Source: Brevibacterium sp. UCMA 11754
GTDB lineage: Bacteria > Actinomycetota > Actinomycetes > Actinomycetales > Brevibacteriaceae
DNA length: 64,000 nt
NCBI RefSeq assembly: GCF_021532275.1
Contig: NZ_JACBOT010000034.1
Coordinates: forward strand, 1 to 64,000
Direction: 5' to 3'
The notes under the pieces were generated by a model. That model saw only the letters and a program-made list of their open reading frames with translations. It was not told where the DNA came from and made no database searches. Position numbers and translations under genes: made by a program. Shown here in pieces: positions 17,688 to 26,034 of the stretch (the first letter of the stretch is position 1; every line of letters begins with the position of its first letter).

Positions 17688-18134
17688 TCAGCTTCCGAAC
17701 AGGCGCGAAAAGAATCCTTGCTTCTTCTCCTCGGTCTCTGCCGGTGATCCCTGAGCTGGGCGCTCCACTCCGCCCAAGTCGTCCGAGTCGTCCGACATCG
17801 AGTCGAATCCTTCGCCCTCGACCTCGAAGACATCGACGTCGGCCAGCAGACCGGCGATGAGCGGCAGGAGCTCGATGAGCACGTCGCCGTCGATTTCCGG
17901 TTCGCCTTCCCCATCGTCGGTGGGGAACACGAAGTCGGGTTCCATTGGAAGGGCACTGCCCTCGTCGATGGTCGTCGAGGTCTCGGTGTGCGCCACGCAG
18001 ACCTGCTGATCGGACGGAGTGAGCATGACCGCCTCGGCGGGGATCTGCTCTCGTCGCGGGGTCAGCGGCAGTGTCGCGAGCTGGTCATCGCCCAGTCGAC
18101 GATCGGCGATGAGGATATTCGTGATGACTGCCAT
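17688..18134 (-). CDS. Hypothetical acidic protein with C-terminal amphipathic tail
   Basis: 148 residues, not recognised. The N-terminal third is compact (MAVITNILIADRRLGDDQLA, a possible beta-alpha start). The middle, about 60-125, is strongly acidic (DDGEGEPEIDGDV, VDVFEVEGEGFDSMSDDSDD). The end is a KKQGFFSRLFGS tail, a short amphipathic helix seen at the end of many small adaptor or membrane-tethered proteins. No signal peptide or transmembrane segment. Coding is supported by consistent codon use and lack of a better frame, but there is no homologue I can name. Confidence 0.55.
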   Translation of the reverse strand: MAVITNILIADRRLGDDQLATLPLTPRREQIPAEAVMLTPSDQQVCVAHTETSTTIDEGSALPMEPDFVFPTDDGEGEPEIDGDVLIELLPLIAGLLADVDVFEVEGEGFDSMSDDSDDLGGVERPAQGSPAETEEKKQGFFSRLFGS

Positions 18135-18524
18135 GCTCGTTAGCTTGACGAAGGTCTTATCTGTGAGGCACCCATTCGGCTCGGGTCACAGTGCACTCGC
18201 GTCGCTGAGTAACCTGGCGTTCATGTCGTGAGGCGGCGCCGCCTGTTCGAGGTCCTGTCCGCGGCTCACGCCAGGTATTCGGGAACTGGCCACTCGGCCC
18301 GCTGATGCGAAGGCCCACATTCGCACCGATGCCGACTAGGCTGCCATCGTCACTCAGAAAGCGCGTGGGCCATAGCACGAGGGCCCAGTCGATGCCCGAG
18401 AAATCCTCCTATTCAGTGCCGTCGTTCGGGTCATTGTCGGTATTGAGCGCCTCGGGTTCGATACTCATCCTCGCCGAGGCGGTCGCGTGCCTGAGAGCGC
18501 AAGCCCAGTGGGTGCTCTACCGTA
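18135..18524. other. 390-base stretch without a convincing gene
   Basis: No gene is supported. On the minus strand, codons from about 18405 to 18160 give a protein-like stretch (DWALVLWPTRFLSDDGSLVGIG) with no good start. It may be a decayed gene end or chance. An imperfect set of C/G-rich inverted repeats (GGCGGCGCCGCC near 18232-18243) is present. Confidence 0.4.
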
Positions 18525-19106
18525 GTGAGCATGCTTCGACGTCTCATCGCCCGCGCATTCTGGTTCCTCGGCCCCTGGAAACTGGTCACCGAGCCTGCCT
18601 CGAGCCGACCCACCGTCCTCATCGGTGCCCCGCACACCTCCAACTGGGACTTCCCGGTCATGCTCGCCATCGCCTGGCGCCTGGGCATCGAGGTGCACTG
18701 GCTGGGCAAGACGAGCCTGTTCACAGGCTGGCGTGGACCGATCATGCGCGGACTCGGCGGGATTCCTGTCGATCGATCCGATCCCAAACGCGTTGTCGCC
18801 GAGGTGATCGACCGTGTCCATGCCGGTGAGGTCTTCGGATTGGTTGTCACCCCCGACGGCACCCGCAAAGGGCACACTCATTGGAAGTCGGGCTTCTACC
18901 GGATAGCTATGAAGACCGGGATGCCTGTGACGCTCGGCTTCGTCGATCGGACAACGATGACCACCGGGCTGGGGCCGACCATCGAGCTGACCGGGGACGT
19001 GGCTGCCGATATGGACCGGATCCGTGAGTTCTACGCCGACAAGGCAGGCATTCGTCCCAACCATCGAGTCGAACCACGACTGCGCGAAGAACTCGAAACA
19101 GACTGA
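18525..19106 (+). CDS. PlsC-like lysophospholipid acyltransferase family protein
   Basis: 193 residues from GTG 18525 (or 191 from ATG 18531). Acyltransferase motif I is altered to APHTSNWDFP (His and Asp five residues apart, HTSNWD rather than HX4D of classical PlsC). The substrate block GKTSLF and later TPDGTRKG (motif III-like EGTR variant) are present. This subfamily is often annotated as 1-acylglycerol-3-phosphate acyltransferase; short membrane-associated proteins of this kind may modify membrane lipids. Predicted location is the inner face of the membrane. It ends four bases before the ArfB start. Confidence 0.8.
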   Translation: MSMLRRLIARAFWFLGPWKLVTEPASSRPTVLIGAPHTSNWDFPVMLAIAWRLGIEVHWLGKTSLFTGWRGPIMRGLGGIPVDRSDPKRVVAEVIDRVHAGEVFGLVVTPDGTRKGHTHWKSGFYRIAMKTGMPVTLGFVDRTTMTTGLGPTIELTGDVAADMDRIREFYADKAGIRPNHRVEPRLREELETD

Positions 19107-19110
19107 GCAC

Positions 19111-19551
19111 GTGGATGATCTGCACGTGCCCGCCGGGCCCGGGATACCCCATGGTCTCTTGGTGCCCGGCACCGAGCTTCGCGAACAGTTCTCACGGTCA
19201 TCCGGTCCCGGAGGACAGCACGTCAACACCTCCGACACACGAGTGCAGCTGAGCCTCGACCTAGGATCGACCACCGTGCTGACGGACGAGCAGCGCGAGC
19301 GTGTCCTGCATATGCTCTCGTCCAGGCTCTCCGGGTCAGTCCTCACCGTCAGTTCCGAGGAGCAGCGGTCGCAGCTGCGCAATCGCAACGCGGCCAGGCA
19401 GCGACTTGCCGAGATTCTGCGCGAGGCGCTCGCCCCACCAGTGATGCGCAAAGCGACCCGACCGTCGATGAACTCCCGGCGTCGGAGAGTCAGAGCCGAG
19501 CGACGTCGCTCCGAGATCAAACAGAATCGCAGACGACCTCGGCACGACTGA
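19111..19551 (+). CDS. arfB: ArfB, ribosome-rescue peptidyl-tRNA hydrolase
   Basis: 146 residues of the class-I release factor-like family. The GGQ catalytic loop is seen as SRSSGPGGQHVNTSDTRVQL (about residues 30-49), and the C-terminal tail is rich in Arg/Lys (RRRRVRAERRRSEIKQNRRRPR), which inserts into the empty mRNA channel of stalled ribosomes. It releases nascent chains from non-stop ribosomes. The GTG at 19111 gives the standard length; the earlier in-frame ATG would lie inside the upstream acyltransferase gene. Follows the acyltransferase closely, probably same operon. Confidence 0.93.
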   Translation: MDDLHVPAGPGIPHGLLVPGTELREQFSRSSGPGGQHVNTSDTRVQLSLDLGSTTVLTDEQRERVLHMLSSRLSGSVLTVSSEEQRSQLRNRNAARQRLAEILREALAPPVMRKATRPSMNSRRRRVRAERRRSEIKQNRRRPRHD

Positions 19552-19609
19552 CCGCCTCTGCGAACGATGTGAGTGACGACGAATGACATGAGCGGCCACG
19601 AAGAGCACA

Positions 19610-20119
19610 ATGGGCCATATGAACAGCATTGAGATTCTCACCGATTTGGCTCAGCGCCCTGTCGACGCGGTCAAGCGCCTGCCGGCCCTCACCGCCGAAC
19701 AGCTCAACTCCCACCCTGGCGACCATCCCAATTCGATTGCATGGCTGCTCTGGCACAGCGGACGCGAGGTCGATGTCCAGCTCTCTGACCTCACCGGTGA
19801 CGAACAGGTGTGGGAGCAGTTCCGTGAACGCTTCGGGTTGGGAGAATCCGGTGATGCAGTCGGTCTCGGGCACACGCCGGAACAGGCGGCTGGGATCAAG
19901 GTCGATGATCAGCAGCTGCTCATCGACTATCTGGAAGCCACGCTCAGTGCGCTGGGTCGCTACGTCAGCGAACTCTCGGAGACCGACCTCGGCGACGTGA
20001 TCGACGAGAACTGGACTCCCCCGGTCACTCGCGGAGTACGACTGGCATCGATCATCGACGACGCCGCCGTTCACGTCGGTCAGGCCGCCTACGCCGCAGG
20101 TTCTCTGACCGGGAAGTAG
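19610..20119 (+). CDS. DinB superfamily protein (possible mycothiol-dependent enzyme)
   Basis: 169 residues. Seen: ILTDLAQRPVDAVKRLPALTAEQLNSHPGDHPNSIAWLLWHSGREVD, a DinB pattern with the first metal-site His in WHSGRE, and a C-terminal VTRGVRLASIIDDAAVHVGQAAYAAG with the second His in DAAVHVGQ. These bundles bind a metal through three His and many actinobacterial members use mycothiol. Substrate unknown. ATG at 19610 or at 19619 are both possible. Confidence 0.8.
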   Translation: MGHMNSIEILTDLAQRPVDAVKRLPALTAEQLNSHPGDHPNSIAWLLWHSGREVDVQLSDLTGDEQVWEQFRERFGLGESGDAVGLGHTPEQAAGIKVDDQQLLIDYLEATLSALGRYVSELSETDLGDVIDENWTPPVTRGVRLASIIDDAAVHVGQAAYAAGSLTGK

Positions 20120-20197
20120 CCCGGTGCAGACGGCAGAAGGGCCCAGCGTATAGTCGAAGGTGGAGCTGACTCTGGTTCCCCGACGATGGGAGGCCGG

Positions 20198-21418
20198 ATG
20201 ACCGGCACCGCTCAACCGACCACTGCCGACTCCACCGCCTCGGCGAATGATGGGACACCGACCAGCAGTCTTCTCACTCTGGGCCTACTTGCCAGTTCTT
20301 CTATGGAGAACGAACGGCGGCTCCCGATTCACCCTCATCACCTCGATCGAATCGACCCCGAGGTACGAGCCGAAATGATCGTCGAACGCGGCTATGCTGA
20401 GGATTTCCAGCTTGAACCCGGCTACATCGAGTCTCGTGTCGGACGAGTCGCGGAACGCTCCGAAGTGATCGAGTCCGCTGAGGTCCTCCTCCTTCCGAAA
20501 CCGCAGGCGGCAGACGTGGACGCGATACCCGAAGGCCGCATCCTGTGGGGCTGGCCACACTGCGTGCAGGACGAGGCGATGGCGCAGACTGCTATTGATC
20601 GTCGGCTCACTCTCATCGCCTTCGAAGCGATGAACCATTGGACTCGGCAGGGAGATTTCAGCCTGCACGTATTCCACAAGAACAACGAGCTCGCCGGCTA
20701 CTGTTCTGTCCAGCACGCATTGAGCCTCCGCGGCTCGACCGGTGATTATGGTCCGCGGATGAGTGCGGTCGTCATCGGCTTCGGTGCCACCGCGCGCGGG
20801 GCTGTCACTGCGCTGAAGGCCCAGGGGATCTACGACATCCAGGTCCTCACGCAAAGAGGGGCCTCAGCTGTCGGTTCACCGATTCACAGCGCGCACATCA
20901 CCCAGCTCAACACCGGCGACGGTCCGACACACCTGTCCACGGTGGTCACGGACGAGGGCGACGTGCTCCTCCCGACCTTCCTCGCCTCACACGACATCGT
21001 CCTCAACTGCACGCTCCAAGATGTCTCCGCGCCGATGACCTACCTGCGCACGGAGGACCTGAAGGAGTTCGCTCCCGGCAGCCTCATCATCGATGTCTCA
21101 TGCGATGAGGGAATGGGCTTCGAATGGGCGAAGCCCACAGGCTTCGAGAATCCGATGTTCACAGTCGGTCAAGGTGTCAACTACTACGCCGTCGACCACA
21201 CCCCGTCATATCTGTGGAACTCGGCGACGTGGGAGATCAGCGAAGCGATCTTGCCGTATCTGAGCACGGTTCTGGAGGGGCCGCATGCTTGGGCACAGGT
21301 ACCCACCATCTCCCGGGCGATCGAGATCCAGAACGGTGAGGTCAAGAATCCGAGCATCTTGAGTTTTCAGAACCGGGAATCTGAGTTCCCGTACTCCCGC
21401 ATCGCCGAGGTGAGATGA
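20198..21418 (+). CDS. Alanine dehydrogenase/PNT-family enzyme, probably N5-(carboxyethyl)ornithine synthase-like
   Basis: 406 residues from ATG 20198, with GGGAGG four bases upstream. An N-terminal domain like alanine dehydrogenase (LLTLGLLASSSMENERRLPIHP with ENERR substrate-binding) is followed by a Rossmann domain, SAVVIGFGATARGAVTALKAQG (about residues 188-208), then NAD(H)-type strands and VSCDEGMGFEWA. The C-terminal part ends in ILSFQNRESEFPY, which I associate with carboxyethylornithine synthases (NADPH-dependent coupling of pyruvate with ornithine or lysine). Substrates here cannot be fixed from sequence; a simple alanine dehydrogenase is the alternative but lacks the usual length (about 370) and sequence. 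Confidence 0.62.
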   Translation: MTGTAQPTTADSTASANDGTPTSSLLTLGLLASSSMENERRLPIHPHHLDRIDPEVRAEMIVERGYAEDFQLEPGYIESRVGRVAERSEVIESAEVLLLPKPQAADVDAIPEGRILWGWPHCVQDEAMAQTAIDRRLTLIAFEAMNHWTRQGDFSLHVFHKNNELAGYCSVQHALSLRGSTGDYGPRMSAVVIGFGATARGAVTALKAQGIYDIQVLTQRGASAVGSPIHSAHITQLNTGDGPTHLSTVVTDEGDVLLPTFLASHDIVLNCTLQDVSAPMTYLRTEDLKEFAPGSLIIDVSCDEGMGFEWAKPTGFENPMFTVGQGVNYYAVDHTPSYLWNSATWEISEAILPYLSTVLEGPHAWAQVPTISRAIEIQNGEVKNPSILSFQNRESEFPYSRIAEVR

Positions 21419-21588
21419 GTCCGCAACCTCGGGCGTGACGGATTACGTGGTCGGCCTCAGGCTCTCCACAATAGCTCTCGCCCCCTGCTCCCCTGCCTTC
21501 GTCACCGCTCCTTTCCTCCGCCAAGATATGGCCACCTGGACGGTCCAGCCAGCGGTCGAAGGGCTGGACCAAGGGATTCCATTCGGGT

Positions 21589-22428
21589 TCAGAGGCTGAG
21601 CATAGTGGTCGCGATGTCGCCGGTCGCCCATTCCGGTATCTGTGTTCCCATATCTTCATGGATCAACAGCTGCGCTTCAGGGATCTCTGCGGCAAGCGCT
21701 TCACCGTTGCCGACGGGAAAGAAGGGGTCGGCTCGACCATGGACGACCAGACTCGGTATTCGCAGGTCACCGAGGCGCTCTCGCCAGCGTGGTGAGCAGT
21801 CGATCCGGGAGAAGGTCATGCCCAACTGATTCGCCTGGTGGACCGCGGGTCCCGATTTCGGAGTTCGGTCCCAGATCCGTGCTGCGATCTCGAGAGCCTG
21901 TGCGGGATCGTTGCCCAGAAGAGCGGCGCTGCCAGCTGCATACTCGGCTACGGCTCGACGGTTGTTCCAATCAGGCTGAGGACTCGAGAACACGGCAGAC
22001 ATCACCGTCTGGTCATGGTCCGGCAGGTCATCGTCGACAGGGCCAGGCGCAACCGGTCGGGTACTCACCAGCGTCAGTGCCGAAAATGACTCCGGATGAT
22101 CCAGCGCAGCAACTTGGGCGACCATGCCTCCGACACCTTGCCCGCCGAGATGGGCGGACACTGCGCCGAGAGCTGCGACGAGGTCTGCGGCATCATCGGC
22201 AAGATCACGCAGGTCGTACGTCGGGTTATCCGGGTCTTTGGTGGTTGAAGCACCCGAATCACGCAGGTCGTAGCGAACGACTCTGCGCCCACCCTCGGCC
22301 ACGCGTTCGCAGAGCGCGTCGGGCCACGACAACATCGTGGTTCCGCCGGCGAGCAGCACAAGGGGATCCTCTTCGCGGCCGAAGCTCTCTATACCAAGGT
22401 CGACGCCGTTCACTCTGATGGTGGCCAT
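21589..22428 (-). CDS. Alpha/beta hydrolase fold protein without catalytic Ser and His
   Basis: 279 residues. The fold is clear: oxyanion-side LVLLAGGTTMLSWPDAL, a strand-rich N-terminal half, and SLVVHGRADPFFPVGNGEALAA with the usual Asp. In the nucleophile elbow the sequence is GGQGVGGMVAQ where homologues have G-x-S-x-G, so the Ser is Gly (codon GGT, one base from AGT). At the end, the His that follows MG in homologues (MGHxxP) is Thr in EDMGTQIPEW. Two of three triad residues are missing, so this is probably a non-catalytic member with a binding role, unless the elbow assignment is wrong. The ATG at 22428 begins with the family's start MATIRVNGVDL. Confidence 0.83.
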   Translation of the reverse strand: MATIRVNGVDLGIESFGREEDPLVLLAGGTTMLSWPDALCERVAEGGRRVVRYDLRDSGASTTKDPDNPTYDLRDLADDAADLVAALGAVSAHLGGQGVGGMVAQVAALDHPESFSALTLVSTRPVAPGPVDDDLPDHDQTVMSAVFSSPQPDWNNRRAVAEYAAGSAALLGNDPAQALEIAARIWDRTPKSGPAVHQANQLGMTFSRIDCSPRWRERLGDLRIPSLVVHGRADPFFPVGNGEALAAEIPEAQLLIHEDMGTQIPEWATGDIATTMLSL

Positions 22429-22559
22429 ACGGCACGATAGCACTGCGCTCGCTCATGAACGCTCAACAGTGATTGCGTCAGCCTCTGTTATCCAACAGCC
22501 ACCCGAGACAGATTTTCACGCTAAGTCGCCAAGGTGCTTGCCGAGCCTGCACTGCCGGG

Positions 22560-23789
22560 TTATCGAAGTTGTTCCGATAGGTAGGCTTCTGCGATGCTGA
22601 GGTGCCCCTGGCTGCCGATGGAGTTCTTCGCTTTCTGAGAGTAGGCGTGGTTCGCGAGTGGAATCTGCACAGTCTCGACGTCGACTCCACGGTCTCGGGC
22701 AGCGTCGATCCACGCGAATTGGTCAGCAGGGATGATGACGTCATCACGCATCGCGGTCATCACGAGCGTCGGCGGGGCCGCAGCTGTGAGGTGCGCGGAA
22801 GAATTCACTGCGGCGTAGCGTTTCGAGAATTCCTCGGGGGTACCACCCGTGTAACTGGTCGCAAATATGCGCGACCCTGTGCCCGCGCCCGGACCTGCAG
22901 GGGCGTTCTCGTAGAGGCCCGTCACGTCGAACGCAGGGTAGTCGGCGACCACCGCGGCGGGAACGGGGACGTTCCCACCACACGACGACTCAGCGGTACC
23001 GTCCGCTGCGGCGCCGGCGGTGTTGGCGACCAGGTTTCCGCCGGAGCTCTCACCCCAGAACGCGAGACGATCCATATCTGCACCGAGCGTGTCGGAGTGG
23101 TCCTGAATCCAGCTCGCGGCGCACGCAACCTGCGAGGGCGCACTCTGCCAGGTCGCGTTGTCCTTGGTGGCAAGTTCGTATTCGACCGCCACCACCAAGT
23201 AGCCGTGGTCAGCCAAGGTGCGAAGCTCTGAGCTCACTGCATCTGGCTCACCCGCGATCCAGCCGCCACCGTGGACGGCCATGATAGTCGGTGTCGAGCC
23301 TTTCGCGTTCTTCGGCTCGTAGATCGAGAGGGAGAGGTCATCCCCCGTGCTGGTCTTGTCAAACACCTCCTGACGGTCGGGCGACGCCGCGTCCATTGCG
23401 GAGAGCCCGAACGTCGCGGTGAACAGGTTGACCGATCCGCCGGCCGACGTGATGGCACCGACGAGAACTATAACCACAGCGATGTTAGCGACCGCGCCGA
23501 TACCGCCGAGCCCTGTCGTGACTGCACCTGTGCGCCGACGCCCCCTGCGCATAGCGACGATTCCGACGAGGAGCACGATCAGTCCTGCCAGAGCCGTTAT
23601 CGGTGCCACGGTGGGCGCGAACCGAGCCGCAACCGTGCTGAGTGGCCCAAGCCCGGGAATCAGCGATGCGAGTCCGAAGATCGCTGCAATCACGCCCAGT
23701 ATGAGACCGAGGACGAGGACCATTACCCGGAATACTTTCGCGACGCCCCCTCTTTCCGAGTGCGGCAGCGAACTCGTGCTGTTGGTCAT
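22560..23789 (-). CDS. Membrane-anchored alpha/beta hydrolase (HSL-family esterase/lipase)
   Basis: 409 residues. The N-terminal ~125 residues hold three hydrophobic segments (about 19-45, 58-78, 92-118), so the catalytic domain is tethered outside or at the membrane. The esterase domain has the oxyanion motif VHGGGWIAG, the nucleophile GESSGGN (Ser near residue 248), the acidic MRDDVIIP and the His in ANHAYSQ, a complete triad. A domain-typical lid region separates them. Extracellular hydrolysis of esters is likely; a Cys pair (CAASW and SSCGG) may form a disulfide. Monocistronic between the two other hydrolase and LysR genes. Confidence 0.85.
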   Translation of the reverse strand: MTNSTSSLPHSERGGVAKVFRVMVLVLGLILGVIAAIFGLASLIPGLGPLSTVAARFAPTVAPITALAGLIVLLVGIVAMRRGRRRTGAVTTGLGGIGAVANIAVVIVLVGAITSAGGSVNLFTATFGLSAMDAASPDRQEVFDKTSTGDDLSLSIYEPKNAKGSTPTIMAVHGGGWIAGEPDAVSSELRTLADHGYLVVAVEYELATKDNATWQSAPSQVACAASWIQDHSDTLGADMDRLAFWGESSGGNLVANTAGAAADGTAESSCGGNVPVPAAVVADYPAFDVTGLYENAPAGPGAGTGSRIFATSYTGGTPEEFSKRYAAVNSSAHLTAAAPPTLVMTAMRDDVIIPADQFAWIDAARDRGVDVETVQIPLANHAYSQKAKNSIGSQGHLSIAEAYLSEQLR

Positions 23790-23958
23790 CTTCTGTCCTC
23801 AACTTTCGATCTTCCAGGTTGACACTCCACCTGCATCAGATCTCATCGTTGCGATCATATGCTGACGCCAGGGGTCACTCTAGCGCAGGACATGATCCGG
23901 TTAGGTGAGCAATCGCCCTTGCGCACGAGCATCATGGACGCAGACAGCATTCTCGGAG

Positions 23959-24900
23959 CTAGCCGAGCAGTTCGAGACCGAAACCCGTGATGACGGCCCG
24001 CACTTCTTCGAGGTAGCGTCGCGCTTGCTCGGTGAGCGGGATCCCGGAATGGTCGATCCAGCCGATCTCGATGCGTTCGTCGACGTCGAGCGGAATCGCG
24101 ACGATCTCTGGATCGAGGTCATCGCTGATGATGCCCGTCGAGATCGTGTAGCCGTCGAGCCCGATCATGAGATTGAAGATCGTCGCACGGTCGGAGACCC
24201 GGATCTCCTGCTTACTCGACAAAGTCGACAGGATCTCCTCGGCGAAGTAGAACGAGTTGTTCGCTCCCTGATCGAAGGTGAGCCGTGGTACGTCGGCGAG
24301 ATCGTCGAGGGTGACGCGATCTCGGGCGGCAAGCGGGTTCTTCCGGGAGATGAAGATGTGCGGGACTGCAACGAAAAGCGGGTGAAAGACAAGTCCGGAG
24401 TCCCGCAGCAGTTTGTCGATGACCTTCTGGTTGAAGTCGTTCCGGTAAAGAATGCCGAGCTCACTGCGGAGCGTGCGAACATCTTCGATGATGTCCCAGG
24501 TGCGAGTCTCACGCAGCGAGAACTCATACTCGGCCGCATCGCTGGCCTTGACCATCCGCACGAACGCATCGACCACGAACGAGTAGTGCTGCGCCGATAC
24601 CCCGAGTAGACGTCGCGACGGGGGCCGCCCGAGATAATGCTGCTCGAGGAGCTCCGCCTGCTCAACGACTTGCCTCGCATAGCCGAGGAACTCCGCACCA
24701 TCAACAGTGAGCGTCACCCCGCGGGCGGATCGGAAGAGCAACGCCCGACCCACCCGGGTCTCAAGATCCTTCATAGCTGCAGACATCGTCGGCTGGGAGA
24801 CATAGAGCAGATCAGCAGCGGCCGTGATCGAGCCCTCCGCCGCGACCTCGATGAAGTAGTGGAGCTGCAGCAGCGTGATGCTTCTCAATCCTCGGGCCAT
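23959..24900 (-). CDS. LysR-family transcriptional regulator next to mesXD
   Basis: 313 residues. The N-terminal HTH covers LLQLHYFIEVAAEGSITAAADLLYVSQPTMSAAMKDLETRVGRALLFR, a standard LysR head. The C-terminal effector domain starts near residue 95. Divergent from mesX with about 125 bases between starts, a classical LysR arrangement, so it is probably the regulator of mesXD, perhaps sensing homocysteine or methionine. This is inference. The start at 24900 is followed upstream by a CTAT-N8-ATAG dyad (24909-24924). Confidence 0.88.
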   Translation of the reverse strand: MARGLRSITLLQLHYFIEVAAEGSITAAADLLYVSQPTMSAAMKDLETRVGRALLFRSARGVTLTVDGAEFLGYARQVVEQAELLEQHYLGRPPSRRLLGVSAQHYSFVVDAFVRMVKASDAAEYEFSLRETRTWDIIEDVRTLRSELGILYRNDFNQKVIDKLLRDSGLVFHPLFVAVPHIFISRKNPLAARDRVTLDDLADVPRLTFDQGANNSFYFAEEILSTLSSKQEIRVSDRATIFNLMIGLDGYTISTGIISDDLDPEIVAIPLDVDERIEIGWIDHSGIPLTEQARRYLEEVRAVITGFGLELLG

Positions 24901-24908
24901 AGATAAAG

Positions 24909-24924
24909 ACTATATGAATCCATA
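24909..24924. promoter_or_regulatory. LysR-type dyad CTAT-N8-ATAG between lysR and mesX
   Basis: The sequence contains CTAT, eight bases, ATAG, with a T-N11-A core as in LysR-family boxes. It lies eight bases before the LysR start and about 100 bases before mesX, so binding could autoregulate the LysR gene and activate mesX. Confidence 0.4.
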
Positions 24925-25024
24925 GTTGAGCCAAGTTACCCGATATCCGCCCGTTGCCTGCAGGATGGTTTCGAAGACCTCCGCATGGCCGAGCCCGGCC
25001 GATCGATTACGGAATTGGACGTCC

Positions 25025-26017
25025 ATGACAACCGAGTTCACATTCAGCATCACTACCACCCGATTCGACGAGCACTACTCGCCATCGGATAGTTCACGAG
25101 CCACGACGAACTTCGCGAACCTCGCCAGGGGCGAGCATCGTCGGCAGAACCTCCGCAACACCCTGACGACTATCAATCGCCGGTTCAACGACCTCGCCCA
25201 CTGGGACAACCCCGATAGGGACCGCTACACCGTCGACCTCGAGATCGTCTCCGGGGAGCTCCAGTTCAGGGCTGCAGACGGCGATCAGGAATTCCCATTG
25301 CTCGAGGTTCTGGACATCCAAATCGTCGATCGAAGGACTGGTGACCGCCACCCCGGGATCGTGGGAAACAACTTCTCGTCCTACGTCCGCGATTTCGATT
25401 TCAGCGTGCGACTTCCAGCGGTCAACGATGCTGCGAGCGAATTCACCGTCCCCGACGACTTCGGCGATCTCCACGGCAAACTGTTCCAGCACTTCCTCGA
25501 TTCCGCAGCATATCGGGAACGCTTCCGGGCGGCACCCGTGGTCTGCATCAGTGTGTCGACGAGCAAGACGTACCATCGCACCGAGAATCACCATCCGATC
25601 CTCGGCGTGGAGTACCAGCAGGACGAGTATTCGCTGACCGACGACTACTTCGGAAAGATGGGACTGCAGGTGAGATACTTCATGCCGCCCGGCAGTGTCG
25701 CGCCGCTTGCGTTCTATTTTCGCGGCGATCTCCTCAACGACTATTCCAATCTGCAGCTCATCGGCACGATCAGCACGATGGAGACCTTCCAAAGGATCTA
25801 TCGACCGGAGATCTACAATGCGCACGTGGCCGCCGAGGCGACCTACCGGCCGACGCTGAAGCGGCAGGACTTCTCGGAGACACCGATTGCCTACGATCGC
25901 GCCGAACGTAGTCAGCTTGCAATCAAGCAGGGAAAGTACACGGCGGAGGCTTTCATCAACCCACACCGGGAAATGCTCGAACAGTGGGCCGCCAACTATC
26001 CCATTCCAGCTGCATGA
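25025..26017 (+). CDS. mesX: MesX (DUF1852), oxygenase partner of methionine synthase MesD
   Basis: 330 residues from ATG 25025. Matches DUF1852: FTFSITTTRFDEHYSPSDSSRATTNFANLARG at the N-terminus, RRQNLRNTLTTINRRFNDL, LEVLDIQIVDRRTGDRHPGIVG, and the strongly conserved C-terminal FQRIYRPEIYNAHVAAE with FINPHREMLEQWA. Known from the folate-independent methionine synthases: MesD works only together with this protein, in oxygen-dependent fashion, hence the proposed oxygenase role. The exact methyl donor is not known to me. MesD follows after 17 bases, so both are one operon. The longer upstream frame from 24926 is not needed for the domain. Confidence 0.85.
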   Translation: MTTEFTFSITTTRFDEHYSPSDSSRATTNFANLARGEHRRQNLRNTLTTINRRFNDLAHWDNPDRDRYTVDLEIVSGELQFRAADGDQEFPLLEVLDIQIVDRRTGDRHPGIVGNNFSSYVRDFDFSVRLPAVNDAASEFTVPDDFGDLHGKLFQHFLDSAAYRERFRAAPVVCISVSTSKTYHRTENHHPILGVEYQQDEYSLTDDYFGKMGLQVRYFMPPGSVAPLAFYFRGDLLNDYSNLQLIGTISTMETFQRIYRPEIYNAHVAAEATYRPTLKRQDFSETPIAYDRAERSQLAIKQGKYTAEAFINPHREMLEQWAANYPIPAA

Positions 26018-26034
26018 GCACAGGAGAAGAATCG

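Noticed and set aside
18465-19610. 381-codon open frame on the minus strand
   Set aside because: Antisense to the acyltransferase and arfB genes, which carry clear family motifs. It is Arg/Ser/Cys-rich and has no recognisable domain.
21443-21631. 62-codon minus-strand frame after the alpha/beta hydrolase
   Set aside because: It has some protein-like composition (GWTVQVAISWRRKG) but starts inside the hydrolase gene, has no ribosome site and matches nothing I know.
24901-25024. SAM or cobalamin riboswitch before mesX
   Set aside because: No conserved riboswitch core or long leader could be found in these 124 bases.
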